Source of the DNA: Armillaria gallica
Taxonomy: Eukaryota > Basidiomycota > Agaricomycetes > Agaricales > Physalacriaceae
Reading direction: 5' to 3'
Assembly: GCA_037576215.1 (NCBI GenBank)
Contig: JBANDB010000004.1
Span: 3,038,001 to 3,102,000, forward strand
Length of the DNA: 64,000 bases
Shown: positions 24,885-35,319 of the stretch, piece after piece
Layout: the number at the start of each line of letters is the position of its first letter
Position numbering within the stretch: the first letter of the stretch is position 1
Notes under the pieces: model-generated
The model's database searches: none
What the model was told of the DNA's origin: nothing
The model's input: only the letters and a program-made list of their open reading frames with translations
Made by a program: the position numbers and the translations under genes

Positions 24885-25669
24885 CGACGCCCTTGGTTGT
24901 CATATTCGTCGACATACACCAGGTTCCCCGGTGGCAGTAACCCATATTCCTGGCGTCGGCATCGCACACTGTGGGAGCTGCAGCCGGCGGCGCTACTTAC
25001 CTCTCCGTAGGCGGCATCACCAGACTCGAGGAACGTCTGGGTTAGATACGTTTGGTCAATTTCGATGCGCAGTTGGCCCCGCTTTCCAGTTCGTACGCGC
25101 CGAGCGATGGCGAGGATGGGTCCTGCATCTGGAGGGTTATTGGATTGATGTCTGGCAGTGTCAACAGCCGCCACTAGACGTTGTATATTGTATTCCAGAG
25201 CAGCGAATTCAGCGGCGGGAAAACTGGCCTGGTGCTGTCCGTGGTTGTCAAATCAGTACATGGCAGTTCAGTCCATAGCACTTCACGCACCACGCTAGCA
25301 GCTTCAAAAAAACGGAGGATTTCAAATGTTTGTTCATCCAACATGGCACCAACACCATTTTGTGTCCGAGTCATGATGTTCGTCTCCTGCTCCAGTTGGT
25401 AGTACCGCACACAGAGATTGTCCAGAGGATCGAGCGGATCGAGCGACATGTTTATAGAGCGGACAGAGAAGGTAGACGTTGAAGATGGACCACCCTTTGG
25501 CGAAACAGGTAGGACAAGTAAACGAGTACCTCTCGACGATGTTGCAGAAGGTGTTCGAGGGAGACTGACGTGGCTGTCTGTCTTCTCTATGGTAAGGACT
25601 ACCAAGAACAGCTTCACCTTTGAAAGTCGGAAAACGGGAAGCCGACGGGTCCTGCCAAATGCGGGCATG

Positions 25670-26102
25670 TGACATCACAAGGAACTGGCTGTCGGATTGA
25701 AAGTCCGGTGGATCAGAAGAGGCCCATGCATCACTGCCACATCAAGTCCGTCTTCGACTCATGTCGGCAGGGCGGTAGAGTAGCTGGACTGCCCAGTCGC
25801 TACTCGAAGGACAGAGGTCTACGACATGGTCATACCTTCTGTTTACTGTTTCCACCATCACTAGAGTAGCTGGACTGCCCAGTCACTATTCAAGGGACAG
25901 AGGCCTACGACATAGTCGAACCGTCTTTTACCGTTTGCACCATTGACAATGACCACCAACCCTCAAGGCTGCTATCAATATACTTATCTACTTGCCACTT
26001 TGTAACCTACGTTGTTCTCAATCCTATAACTCACTTACCCCCAACCTTTTGTCCAATCTACCTGCAACTTTCCATCCAACGTCGTGCTCAATCGCGTCCA
26101 AC
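25670..26102. repeat. Two adjacent tandem duplications
   Basis: An 86-bp unit beginning TAGAGTAGCTGGACTGCCCA is repeated at 25776 and 25862. Immediately downstream a unit of about 72 bp with CAACGTCGTGCTCAATC-like sequence is repeated (about 25987-26059 and 26060-26130). No coding region is seen. Confidence 0.5.
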
Positions 26103-27976
26103 TCACTTTCCCCCACCTGCGTTGTACTTATCTAAAATCTCCCCTGATTTTTTTTCCAACTGAGCCAAGCATAGGGTAACTGCCCGAAACTCAGCGGAGG
26201 AACTGTCGGCATATGTACTGGAAGGGGCAAGGGGATTGGTCGCGAAGAAAGTATTGAGTAACTCTAGCCAGCTCGCATCCTCAACATTGACACTAGCAGG
26301 AGCGCGAGCATGTGCCAGTCGAAGTGCCTGGTGCACACGTCGAGCCTTCCGGATCAAACTTCTGTGGTTTTTCCATGTGCTCTGAGCACCCAATAACGCC
26401 ACTTGAACATTGCTGACCGACACTCCACGCTTTTTACCCTCGTAGTCGAACGTTCCAGCTTGTCGTCCGGCGGTGAACATCGTATTTTCTGCTTGGACGA
26501 GGAGTCCATCCTGCAACAAAGCCGTGTAGGCCGTACCGTACCCTTTACTTTCGATGCAGAGGTTATACTGGTCCCTAACCGACCCTATCTGCTGTTGCAA
26601 TAGTCCTTGCAACCAGTCATCAGGGACCAGAGGTTCAGATGACAGAGCCGGAGCCGGAGTTTGCGCCTCTTCTGGAACCATGTCGGGTGCAGGCATTGGA
26701 TCGTCCTCTGGGTTTCGCACAACCAGGACTATCGAATCAACAATACCCGCCTGAGTGCTCAGGAGATTGAGGAGGGACAGACTGAGCAACTGTCGTTGTA
26801 TAGGTGAGCATGCTTTGGCCTCTATTTGAAAGCGTAGAGACTGACCTCCGGATAGATATACATAACATAGGTGACCGGCGGGGTGTCCGGTCCCCATTCC
26901 TCATACACTGAAGCGGGCGTAGGCAAGGGCTGCAGCTGAGTGAGAAGGCCCTCAGCAGGGGGCTTAACCGGGCCCAGTGGCATCCATGTCAGTCCTTCCA
27001 TAAAATTCTGGGAGGGACCGACCATCTTGTACGACGTGCCTACGTGATACTGAACATCGAGGTGGGTTGTCCAGGCATATTCCATCAGCAGCTGAAGCAT
27101 GCCTCCGGGAGCAAGTACTCTCTGTAGGATATCCCCATACTGCGGCCGCTTCTGAGAGGGACGAAACACATCGCCCAACACCATATGTTTGTTGTGGCAA
27201 ATATAGAGGCCGATGTACAGGAACGCGTCTTCCAGAGGCTCTGCAGATCCCACGTTGACAGGCGACGGACTACGAGACGATCCAGTGAAAAAGAGGGGCA
27301 AATCCTCAACGACGTTGTCTTCAATGCTATCGACTCGCTCAGGAGGGTCTGCCGGAGGGTCCAGCTCGACCATCATGGGAGACGGGCTACGAGATGGGTT
27401 ATCACGAGAGGCATCCAGAGACGCAAGGATGATCATGCATAAATCGTCAGTTGAAGTCTCCTCGGTGACCTCCCATCCACGAACTAGAGAGAGAGGGTGG
27501 TCAGTGAGTCTGGGTAGCCAAGCGAGTGTTTGTAGGATGGACAAACATTGACGAGGTGCTACAATCAGGGGCGCCTCGGGCACGTCCACAACGGATCCAG
27601 AAGCCAGGCCTCCGATCTCAGTGTTCCCCGGTTCTTCACATCGAAGAGTGTCAGCATAACTGCGGCGAGCGTCTGGCGCGGGTGTAGGTCGCACTGTCCT
27701 GGTGCTTCAATGCGTCGCCGGAGGAGGACTAAGAGGCGGGGCCACACTCTTACTCTTCTTCTTGTTTTTGGGGGAGGAGGGACCGACATTAGTGTTGGCT
27801 GGATGTTTTTTGGGTTTGGGAGGCATGGGTGGTATCGGTACAAATGATGGAGGGCCTGCAAATATTTGAGGAGGGTATTGGTCTGATTCCCTGTCTTCCT
27901 CAGCTGGTTCCAACCCAGATTGACAGAGTGCCGATTCCGACACCTTTTTTTTCTCCTGCCTGGTGTTCGGACGCAT
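26103..27976 (-). pseudogene. Hypothetical proline/lysine-rich protein gene with in-frame TGA
   Basis: Starts MRPNTRQEKKKVSESALCQS at 27976, passes through a Pro/Lys-rich segment (PPMPPKPKKHPAN, PKNKKKSKS) and meets TGA at 27707-27709. The same frame then continues open to about 26880 with RSYADTLRCEEPGNTEI and two RSPSP motifs. A 59-bp GTCACC...AGAG intron would join DTPP to AKACSPIQRQ and lead into the last segment, which has a basic helix (NHRSLIRKARRVHQALRLAH) and stops at 26103. No domain is recognised. It lies head-to-tail with the HECT gene. Confidence 0.4.
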
Positions 27977-28295
27977 GGCAGGAACACTTTGGTCACCGCG
28001 TTCCCGCCAAGTTCTGGGAACCAGCGCTATTACATCCTGTCGCTCTAATTAATGAGTTTAGACAGTGTACCTAGATGGGCATGAGGTACTGTACGTTACA
28101 CTGGTTCATTTTCCAAATTATTGATACAAATGTGGTTTTTTTCATTTTCAGGAGTTACTCACTCCCCACCAAAGTGTCAGGATGTTCTCAAGGGAATTAC
28201 GCTGATGGACATGTATCACTCGGGTCAGGCAGCGACATTTTAACACCACTTTTGACACCTGGCCACATTTTCATTTACGAATACAATTTTCTACC
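27977..28295. other. Spacer between HECT gene and the 26103-27976 gene
   Basis: Nothing recognised. The promoter of the minus-strand gene starting at 27976 and the 3' region of the HECT gene should lie here. Confidence 0.3.
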
Positions 28296-31200
28296 CTACA
28301 CACATGAGTACTGTTCAACCAAACGCAGGCACTGCCCATGGAAGAAGTGATACGAAGGATGGTTGTCCGGGTTACCGGGACGAGCCAACAGACGAACCAG
28401 TTCTGGGGTGAACACAACATCGGCTTCGCCAGTGCATGTATGGAGGCTGAGAGATGTTCCGACCTGTGGAGGCTGAGTTAGCACCCACCCACGAACACTC
28501 CCTGTAGGAAACTCACCGGCTCATTGCAGTTCTTGAACTTGTACATGAACTGTGGCGATCAGTGTAAGGAGGTGGTGTCGTTGATGCTACAAGTGAGAAG
28601 GTTCACTCACAGTGATGCTCCAGTGAGGCTGTGCCAGAGGACGTGGCAGAGCCCAGGTAGCGTCCAGAAGTAAATGCCCATGAACCAAGGGATCGTCTTT
28701 TTCTCGTTCAAACACGTCCGCCGTAACCAATTCTCCACAAGTGGACGCTGGATGACCGGTACCTCTGAGATAGCCCTCGAGGCGTTTCCGGAAGAGCAAT
28801 ACGACCAAACGTTGATATATTTCGCTCGGGAGTTCATCTCCATCCTTGAGGTCCCCCTCAAAACGCAACTTTTGAATGACGTCGTTGATGTCCACAAAGG
28901 GCGCGTACAAACGTTGCAACAACGGCATGATGTGGAACTTATTCATGACCTGATGGTACGATGTTAGCCATTCGTTTTGACAGAGAGCGCTCATCCAATA
29001 CCTCCAGGTATGTTTTGCCGTCAGTCGGGTCCCAACTGAGCCACCAATTAAATCCTTGTCACAGAGCGATAAGATCGGGGTGTTCCCAAAAGACGTCGTC
29101 ATCGAGCAGCATCCGCGCATTCAGTCTCGCCATCAAGCCACTATGTACAAGCGGGCTTTGAGGTTGCACAAACTCAGATATCTGTGCACAGTCAGACCAG
29201 TAGATGGGGCACGGAGGATGTTTGCACTCACATCGGCTGACAGAGCATCGGCAAAGAGCGCCCGCAGATGGTTGTACTGGGGAATACTATTATCCAGAAG
29301 AGTGGAGGCCTCAACCGCATACCAGGCACTCACGGTTGCCGCGTCTGATTCAGAGATCGTCCGGATATCTGAGAGATTGAGAGCGGCAAATGCGTTCGAC
29401 CCTCCTATCAAGGCGAGCACAACCCATGGCGAGCTGATAAAGCCTTGGCTGAGATGAAACAGTGACAGAGCAATCAAACGCCCACTAGCAGTCATGTACC
29501 TTCGTCGTTCGTCATCTTCACTGCGCAAGCCGCTAAGCACGAAGGTATAAGTGCCATCTCCGCGCTGGCACCAATATCGAGAGTTGGTGACCATCTGACC
29601 GAGTGCGGCCTGCCAACTGTTCCGTTCGGGTCCTGGCCCTATGGCCTCCCCACTAACGTCAGTGAAATCAAGATCAGAGCAACATGCAGATCTGGGAAAT
29701 ACACGTACACTCGGAACTGACGATTCCAGGAGAACTGCTGGAAGAGGCTCACCATATCGAAATCATCATCAGCGAGAGTAAAAACCGAGACGTCAGTATA
29801 TACATTCCGGGGAAAGGAACCTGGTGGGTTGTCGACCGTGTACAGGAGCCAGTCCCACACAACTTTAGCCACCGACGCCACACTCGTGCCGCTAACCCAA
29901 AACCCTTCATATGAGGACCGATGGGTGACTTCTTTATAGGTCTTCCTCTGCCAGTCCTCTATGATCCTACGATAGTCTGGACCGTAGTTAGGGAGGCGGT
30001 CATACACACAACGACGTTGCGTGCGAAGCGCAATCTCAACCGGCGGTGGAGACCAACCCATCAAATCAGGGCTGGGCGTCATCCTCATAATGCCGTCTGG
30101 TGTGACATCTTCGACTATGTCCTCCGCCGCATGTGGCTCCTCAGCATGTTTGGGGCAGGAGTCCAGACAAGAAACAGTGGATGGCCAGGCCAGGGCAGCA
30201 TTGTTGCCGTGGATCGCCAACCACCGGTAGAAACCCACCCCGGCCTCGAAGAGTATGCAGTACGCAAAGCACGCATGATCCTCGTCGGGTTCGATGACAT
30301 CATGGTTGGGGGCCAAGAGTTGTTCAACAGGACCTAAGATGTTACCGAAGCGGGGCGCTGATGGAAGAATGAAGGAGTCAGATATCGACGATTTCAACAA
30401 TAGGACGAGGACCCATACGTACCCACAACGAGGAAGAAACGATCGCCCCAATTACGACGCAATGGCACAAAAGAGCGGCCCATATGAATGATCGACGCAG
30501 CATTGAATCCCTCAGGACCCGGTCCTAGGTCAGGATCCGGCGAGAAACGGTAGTGAGAGCCTTCTCTCTTACATGAGAGAAAGACCCAAGGAAACTCGCT
30601 AGCGTAGTCGATCTCTTCCCTGTTCGCATGAAATTCGTCGAGCCCAGGTATGGTGTAGTTACCCAGGTGGGCGGCATGTCTCAGCTTGTTGTACACTTGA
30701 GTGAGGAGGAGGTCCCCGGGCTGAAATGTGGCGTGGATGGAGAGAAAGTTGGGGATGAAGACTTTATCAAAGGCGGTGGTGGCATGATCAACATGGAGGG
30801 TCAATTGCTGGATCTCCCTAGGTTTGACGGTAAGTAAGCAGATGTGACTTCGTTAGGCCAGATGTTTGGACTTACGACATTTGGACAGATCATAATATCG
30901 CAATCCAGACAGTTGGGGGTGGGATTGGCACCGCTCGCCTTTGCCTTTGCCTTAGCTCTGCCCTTACCCTTACCCTGGCTGTTGGACGCCAATGGCTGGT
31001 TGTGAGGTAGGGTGCGCTGAGCAGCCTCCATTCAGAGTCGGTTGGCTTCCTCAGGCTCCACGCTCGCTAAGCTTCGAATGGCGGCGACAGGAGGTGGAAG
31101 ACCAGAAATTCTGGACGCAAAAGCAGCCTGCGCTTGGCTTGGAGGGGTCAGCGCAGCCGTGGCGGCGATAGGTCCGACTGCAGGCTGGGATACCATAGTG

Positions 31201-31737
31201 TTGCTGCAACACAACAATCAGCACTGCATAACTCGAATGTGCGTACGGACCCATAACTCACCTCTCCACTGGGGCGCTGGGAGCGCTGAAGATGCCGACG
31301 TAAGCTGCGTGATGCCAATAGTCGGAAAGGGAACGTACTTTGCATGGTAGGAGCCGTGCGACATCCACTCACCATTGCAGACACAGACAGTTCTCAGATT
31401 CCACTGAGAACTCAGAATGACCTGCGAAGGGCACGCAGAGAGGCATCAAGAGTCAGGACGTGACGTGCTGAACCAAGTGAACAGAGATACTTACTGCCCT
31501 TACCAGAGGGTAGAACCCCTGGCATTTTTGTGCCGGTAATCCTGTACGGCGATGAGTGTATAAAGGGTCCGTGGCGGGGACGTCTGGCGCCAGGTGGGAG
31601 TACCAGGGATGCTGACATGCGTCGCAAACAAGGTGCTGCAGATGGCTAGGCCCATGCAACTGTGTCACATTAGAGAAGAACTCTTGACATTGGCAGGGCG
31701 AGATGCACTGCAAACGACGAGGAATTTCGCTGCTCAT
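28296..31737 (-). pseudogene. HECT-type E3 ubiquitin ligase gene with in-frame TGA
   Basis: The start at 31737 encodes a Cys-rich N-terminus (MSSEIPRRLQCISPCQCQEF, then CDACQHPWYSH). Several short introns follow (for example one with GTACGT near 30425 and branch CTGACT). The HECT-like region includes ASGRLIALSLFHLSQGFISS, ALIGGSNAFAALNLSDI, RKRLEGYLRGTGHPAS and DVFEREKDDPLVHGHLL. It ends in a C-lobe assembled over two introns: FMYKFKNCNEP joined to VGTSLSLHTCTGEADV. The Cys in LHTC (codon 28434-28436) is the expected ubiquitin-thioester cysteine. HECT ligases take ubiquitin from an E2 onto this Cys and pass it to the substrate. A TGA at 31032-31034 sits in an otherwise continuous frame (ANRL-stop-MEAAQRTL). 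Assignment is from family patterns known in Agaricomycetes. Confidence 0.5.
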
Positions 31738-32226
31738 GTGGGCAATATTGGAACTGGAAGGACGGAGGGTGGAAGTGAAGTGTACAGAAGTCTGTTTCCG
31801 GCGGAGCGTTTTCAATACGAGCCCTAATAAGTAGGAGTATGTGGCGACTGGCCTCGTTTCAATATTTGGAACGGAATCCGTCTGATGTCTGACCTTCAGA
31901 TCGTACTTCAGATCGTACTTACCGATGTGGACATATTTACTCAGCACATGTGTTCGTCCCCAATTCCAATGGAGGCAGCTTAGGTCGTAAATGGCGACAG
32001 AATCAAAGTCAAAAACAATCAGGCACACGGATGGCCCATGTGGGTACCAGCAAATGCCGCACTCTGGGTGCATGCCCCCTCATTTGGCAATTAAGGGTTC
32101 AAGCTCGAGCAGGGCAATGTACGTTACTCTCCAAGAGTTCCAGGCAGAAACCCCCAAACTCGGAGACGGTTCCTTCAACCACCCTGCGCAAACTACCTGC
32201 TCATTGCCCTGACGTTGCGCCAACGC
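31738..32226. other. Divergent promoter region between HECT and F-box genes
   Basis: About 490 bp between the divergent starts at 31737 (minus) and 32227 (plus). A 12-bp tandem, CAGATCGTACTT repeated at 31899-31922, is visible. No gene is supported. Confidence 0.35.
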
Positions 32227-33528
32227 ATGGCGGCCTACCAAGTTCCAACTTTGCAAGTACGTGTTCTCCCTGACGCTTGTGGGTTGTTCACTTATGTGAT
32301 GCCCGGGATTCACAGACACTCCCGCAGGAGCTCGTCGACTCAGTTGTTGACTATGCTTGTGAAGACGACTACGCTTGCGAAGACGGCATGCGAGATGAGG
32401 ATTCGAACACAGGGAACCTGGGTCTGGTATGTCGCGCAACCTATGCCCGTTTGCAGGCAAACTTGTTCAAGAGGGTCAATGTCGATCCTTATCGTCCCGA
32501 GCGGAACAGCATTGCTGTGGGAGATTGGTTTGAAACACCCATGTATAGGGAGCTGGCAGACTTCACCCGGGAACTTCAGTGGAGAGGCCTTGCGGAGCCC
32601 ATCTTGATCGACAGAGTGCTCTCTCGGCTGAAAAAGGTCACGACGCTCATTCTATGGGAAAGCTATGAGTGGCCCACCACTACGCCCCGCCCAACACTCT
32701 GTCCTTCCATCGAGCGTTTGGTGCTGGACGTGGGAAACATCCAGACGTCGGGTCTCTGTCACTTCCTCTGCTCCTTCCCTAATGTCAAGGCTATCGAGTT
32801 CATCCATGGTGCGGAGCTGGACCTGACGTGGAAAGCGGCACCCCTCCTGACACGAATTTGCGAGCTACGTGTCAACCTCGCCACTATAGTCGAAAATCGG
32901 CCTGAGGTCAAGGTTTTTTTGGAGGACTGGACCAGGGACCTGACGAATTTGAGGTCGTTGACGATCACGGCAGAGTGTGGTACCAACCTGAAGGTCGCCA
33001 AAGCTTTGATTCGACAGAACGTGGAGAGCTTGGTAGACTTAAGCTTCAATACTGGTTCGTGAACGTTGTTGAGCTGCTACCATGAGTGACTGATATCCGT
33101 CCATAGCGTGTTCCATCCGTTCCAATGCCTGGAGGGGAAAATATAACGTGCACGAATGCGCGAATGTGCTTAGCTTGTCGTTGGGCGTGTTGGACGACAA
33201 CGTGTTGAAGCTAGCGAAGATACTGCCGATGCTGCTGACAACTTGACTGAAGCGGCTGTGGGTGGATATTCACATCCTCACGCTCAACAACAATAGCGAT
33301 GACGTGGGCACGAGGAGTCGGGACTTATTTGACAGATTCATCCTGGCGCTAAAAGACTTTATGGCGAGGTCGGCCGTGGAGGAATTAGGCATAGGGTGTC
33401 ATTACTATGGGGGCCAACCATATGCGATGGCGCAGTACATGGAATGCGTGAGGCAAATCAAGATCGATAGGCCAATAGATATATGCAGCTGTAACTACTT
33501 TTATGAATACGGTATCGACTACCAGTGA
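32227..33528 (+). pseudogene. F-box/LRR-type gene with one in-frame TGA
   Basis: Exon 1 (32227-32256) joins through a 59-bp intron to exon 2 (32316-33054), giving MAAYQVPTLQTLPQELVDSV. This is an N-terminal F-box-like motif followed by LGLVCRATYARLQANLFKRV. Repeated leucine-rich segments follow (LKKVTTLILWESY, IERLVLDVGNI, LRSLTITAECG). An intron 33055-33106 leads to exon 3 (from 33107), which has TGA at 33244-33246 between PMLLTT and LKRLWVDIHIL. The frame then continues to TGA at 33526-33528. Proteins of this kind are SCF substrate receptors. The single nonsense codon is again consistent with CGA to TGA. Confidence 0.55.
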
Positions 33529-34247
33529 GAAGCCGTGTACATGTAAATACAATGAATAATGAAGGACGCTTGAACTGATACTGTGAGATCATGAATGATC
33601 CCTCTGAAAAAGTCGATCAGACACAGCTGAGACAAACCATCCAATAATCAATCTCCCGCTGGTTGCACAAAAGAAGCCGTGGTCACGAAAAAAAATTGGC
33701 TGTTGCGGGGATCGAACTCTGCACCAAAAAAAATTAAATTGCATACATCAGAGGCACATTAACCGCCGTGCCATAGTGACGTAAGATTGTTTGTTTCCCC
33801 AGTATTTTAACGCACCACCACTGTTATTTGTTTTGGTTATTTCCGCTCTGCGGGTACTCCTCCTAAACGGACGCAAAAAAAAAAAAGATTCAAAGTGGCG
33901 TAAACGAGGCCAGGCTGTCGCTCCACGTGCCATAGCTTATGCCAGTTGATCCACTAAAAAGCGGCTGGACCGGTATTCGAACTCCCAGGCTGGTGGTGCA
34001 ATATTAGTAAGACGTTCAATATGGTCATCTTAAATTTGACAATTTGTTCAGATCATTCCCTCGCCTCTCTTAATTATTACCTTGACGTGTCGCACCTCCC
34101 CATACCGCATCATCAAGATAGCTCAGGTAAGTCGCCCCTCTATTATAGCTCTCTGACGAGTGGACAGCAATGTCCTTGTCAAACCGTCTGGACATTGTCG
34201 ACGGGAGATCGATTTTCTAACAGTTGACCTTGCCCTATTAGCATAGT
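33529..34247. other. Spacer rich in tRNA-like repeats
   Basis: No coding region. The segment holds the cluster of polymerase III-like units described at 33688-34020 and the promoter of the next RING gene. Confidence 0.4.
33688..34020 (-). repeat. Cluster of three tRNA-derived (SINE-like) units
   Basis: On the minus strand, unit 1 has A box TGGCACGGCGG (33773-33763), B box AGTTCGATCCC (33718-33708) and eight T (33695-33688). Unit 2 has A box TGGCACGTGGA (33932-33922), a degenerate ACTTTGAATCT and twelve T (33886-33875). Unit 3 has B box AGTTCGAATACC (33983-33972) and a T5 run (33959-33955). The A boxes of units 1 and 2 are nearly identical, which suggests one family of decayed SINE heads inserted side by side. 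Confidence 0.45.
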
Positions 34248-35319
34248 ATGTCGACGAGCCCACCTAGTTCCCCTGTGCAGTTGGCGCTCGCCCGAGCAGC
34301 TCAAAAGAGGCGGTATCAGACGTTCGAAGAACTGTCAAGCCCTATGTCCCCACCCACACAGTCAACAAGCCGCCAAAGGAAGTACCCGAGGTTGGAAATG
34401 TTCACTCCACCTACACCTGTGCATGCCACTAGTTCGCGAGCCCTCCGGAATGAGAGGTCAAGGTTGGAAATGTCTTCCAACTCCCCTACACCCGCGCCAT
34501 CTACAGAAACATTATTTGGTGACTTCCAAGTTCTCGAACAAGAGTGCCAAAAGTTGGAAAAGGTAATGGCTCTTGTAACGTGTTTCCATCTTTTGTTCTC
34601 AAGCGTTTGCAGAGAGCCGTACGAGCGGAACAGAAGGCGCACAAAATTGAGGAGATGTATCATTGGGTGAGTTCATCCTCGATCCCACGCGTGTCAATGG
34701 AGTTCTTACTGTCATCTGGACCAGGCGCAATTCAAAGCGCAGAACACTGAGGACAGCTTTAATCAGTTGATGCATATGCATCGCCGGGTGAGTGACTCCT
34801 GCCAACGCCTACCAATCCGGGTCAAGTGAGATGTCTCATTATTAGGCGCTGGCACAACTGGAAAACATCAAAGACTCCATCGACAGTTTGAAGGTGGATC
34901 TCAACGAAGCGCGCAATGGAGATTGGTATTTCTGGGACTTCGTTGGGGAGCTGCGATGCGGAATATGCAACCAGGATCTTGACGGAGCTTACAGGTGTGT
35001 TTTCCCATCTTTCCTTGTGATGACGTCTCCTGACATTCAGAATCCCAGCCTCACCTGCGGAGACACTTTCCACGGCAGCTGCCTATGGCAGTGGTTCGAA
35101 GCAACTGTCCAAGAACACATGATCGACATGGCCCTAGGACAAGTCGAATCTGCATGTGAGCCAGGACCAATGCAGACCTGTCTGGTCTGCCTCTCGGATA
35201 CACAGCAAGCCCCCATCTATAATCGCAAGGTTGTCAATCTGATTCAGATGCTGGGTGGTGAGGATGAACAGCCAGGTTCCTACAATTGGGAGGTTTTCTT
35301 TCCTTCTCGCTCGTCTTGA
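34248..35319 (+). CDS. RING-finger protein with N-terminal coiled coil (fourth of four)
   Basis: Five exons are well defined: 34248-34562, 34604-34666, 34725-34787, 34846-34994 and 35049-35319. They total 861 bp, a 286-residue protein without a stop. The N-terminus is Ser/Pro-rich (MSTSPPSSPVQLALARAAQK). Exons 2 and 3 are both exactly 63 bp, phase 0, encoding 21 residues each (RLQRAVRAEQKAHKIEEMYH; AQFKAQNTEDSFNQLMHMHR): three heptads per exon of a coiled coil that continues as ALAQLENIKDSIDSLKVDL. The RING follows: CGICNQDLDG, SLTCGDTFHGSCLWQWF and CLVCLSD, that is C-x2-C, C-x3-H-x2-C type and C-x2-C. One ligand pair is atypical (TCGDTFHGSC). It is an E3 ligase candidate and the best preserved member of the local family. 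Confidence 0.7.

Larger units (their letters stand above)
21846..25449 (-). pseudogene. DDE integrase-type gene of basidiomycete family, interrupted
   Basis: N-terminal part (about 25449-24886) contains LAIARRVRTGKRGQLRIEID and EYGLLPPGNLVYVDEYDN, the DNA-binding/linker region of this family. The catalytic part lies in 23160-21846. It starts ITRLTDEELDIML, and the intron 22853-22796 joins SLWHHDGQHG to LIRYKLVIHAFVDGKSH. Probable acidic triad: Asp at 22864-22866 (WHHDG), Asp at 22635-22637 (RGDHGTEN) and Glu at 22476-22478 (RIERLW). Such integrase-core proteins are abundant in Agaricomycetes and presumably move DNA; their elements are poorly defined. An in-frame TGA at 23005-23007 and about 1.7 kb of foreign sequence (23161-24884) inactivate it. 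The upstream frame near 25174 also needs a splice. Confidence 0.6.

Noticed and set aside
12342..33528. TGA read as an amino acid (alternative code or readthrough)
   Set aside because: Genes ending normally at TGA (for example 35317-35319 and 51440-51442) and the direct CGA/TGA difference between paralogues at 39757 favour mutation.
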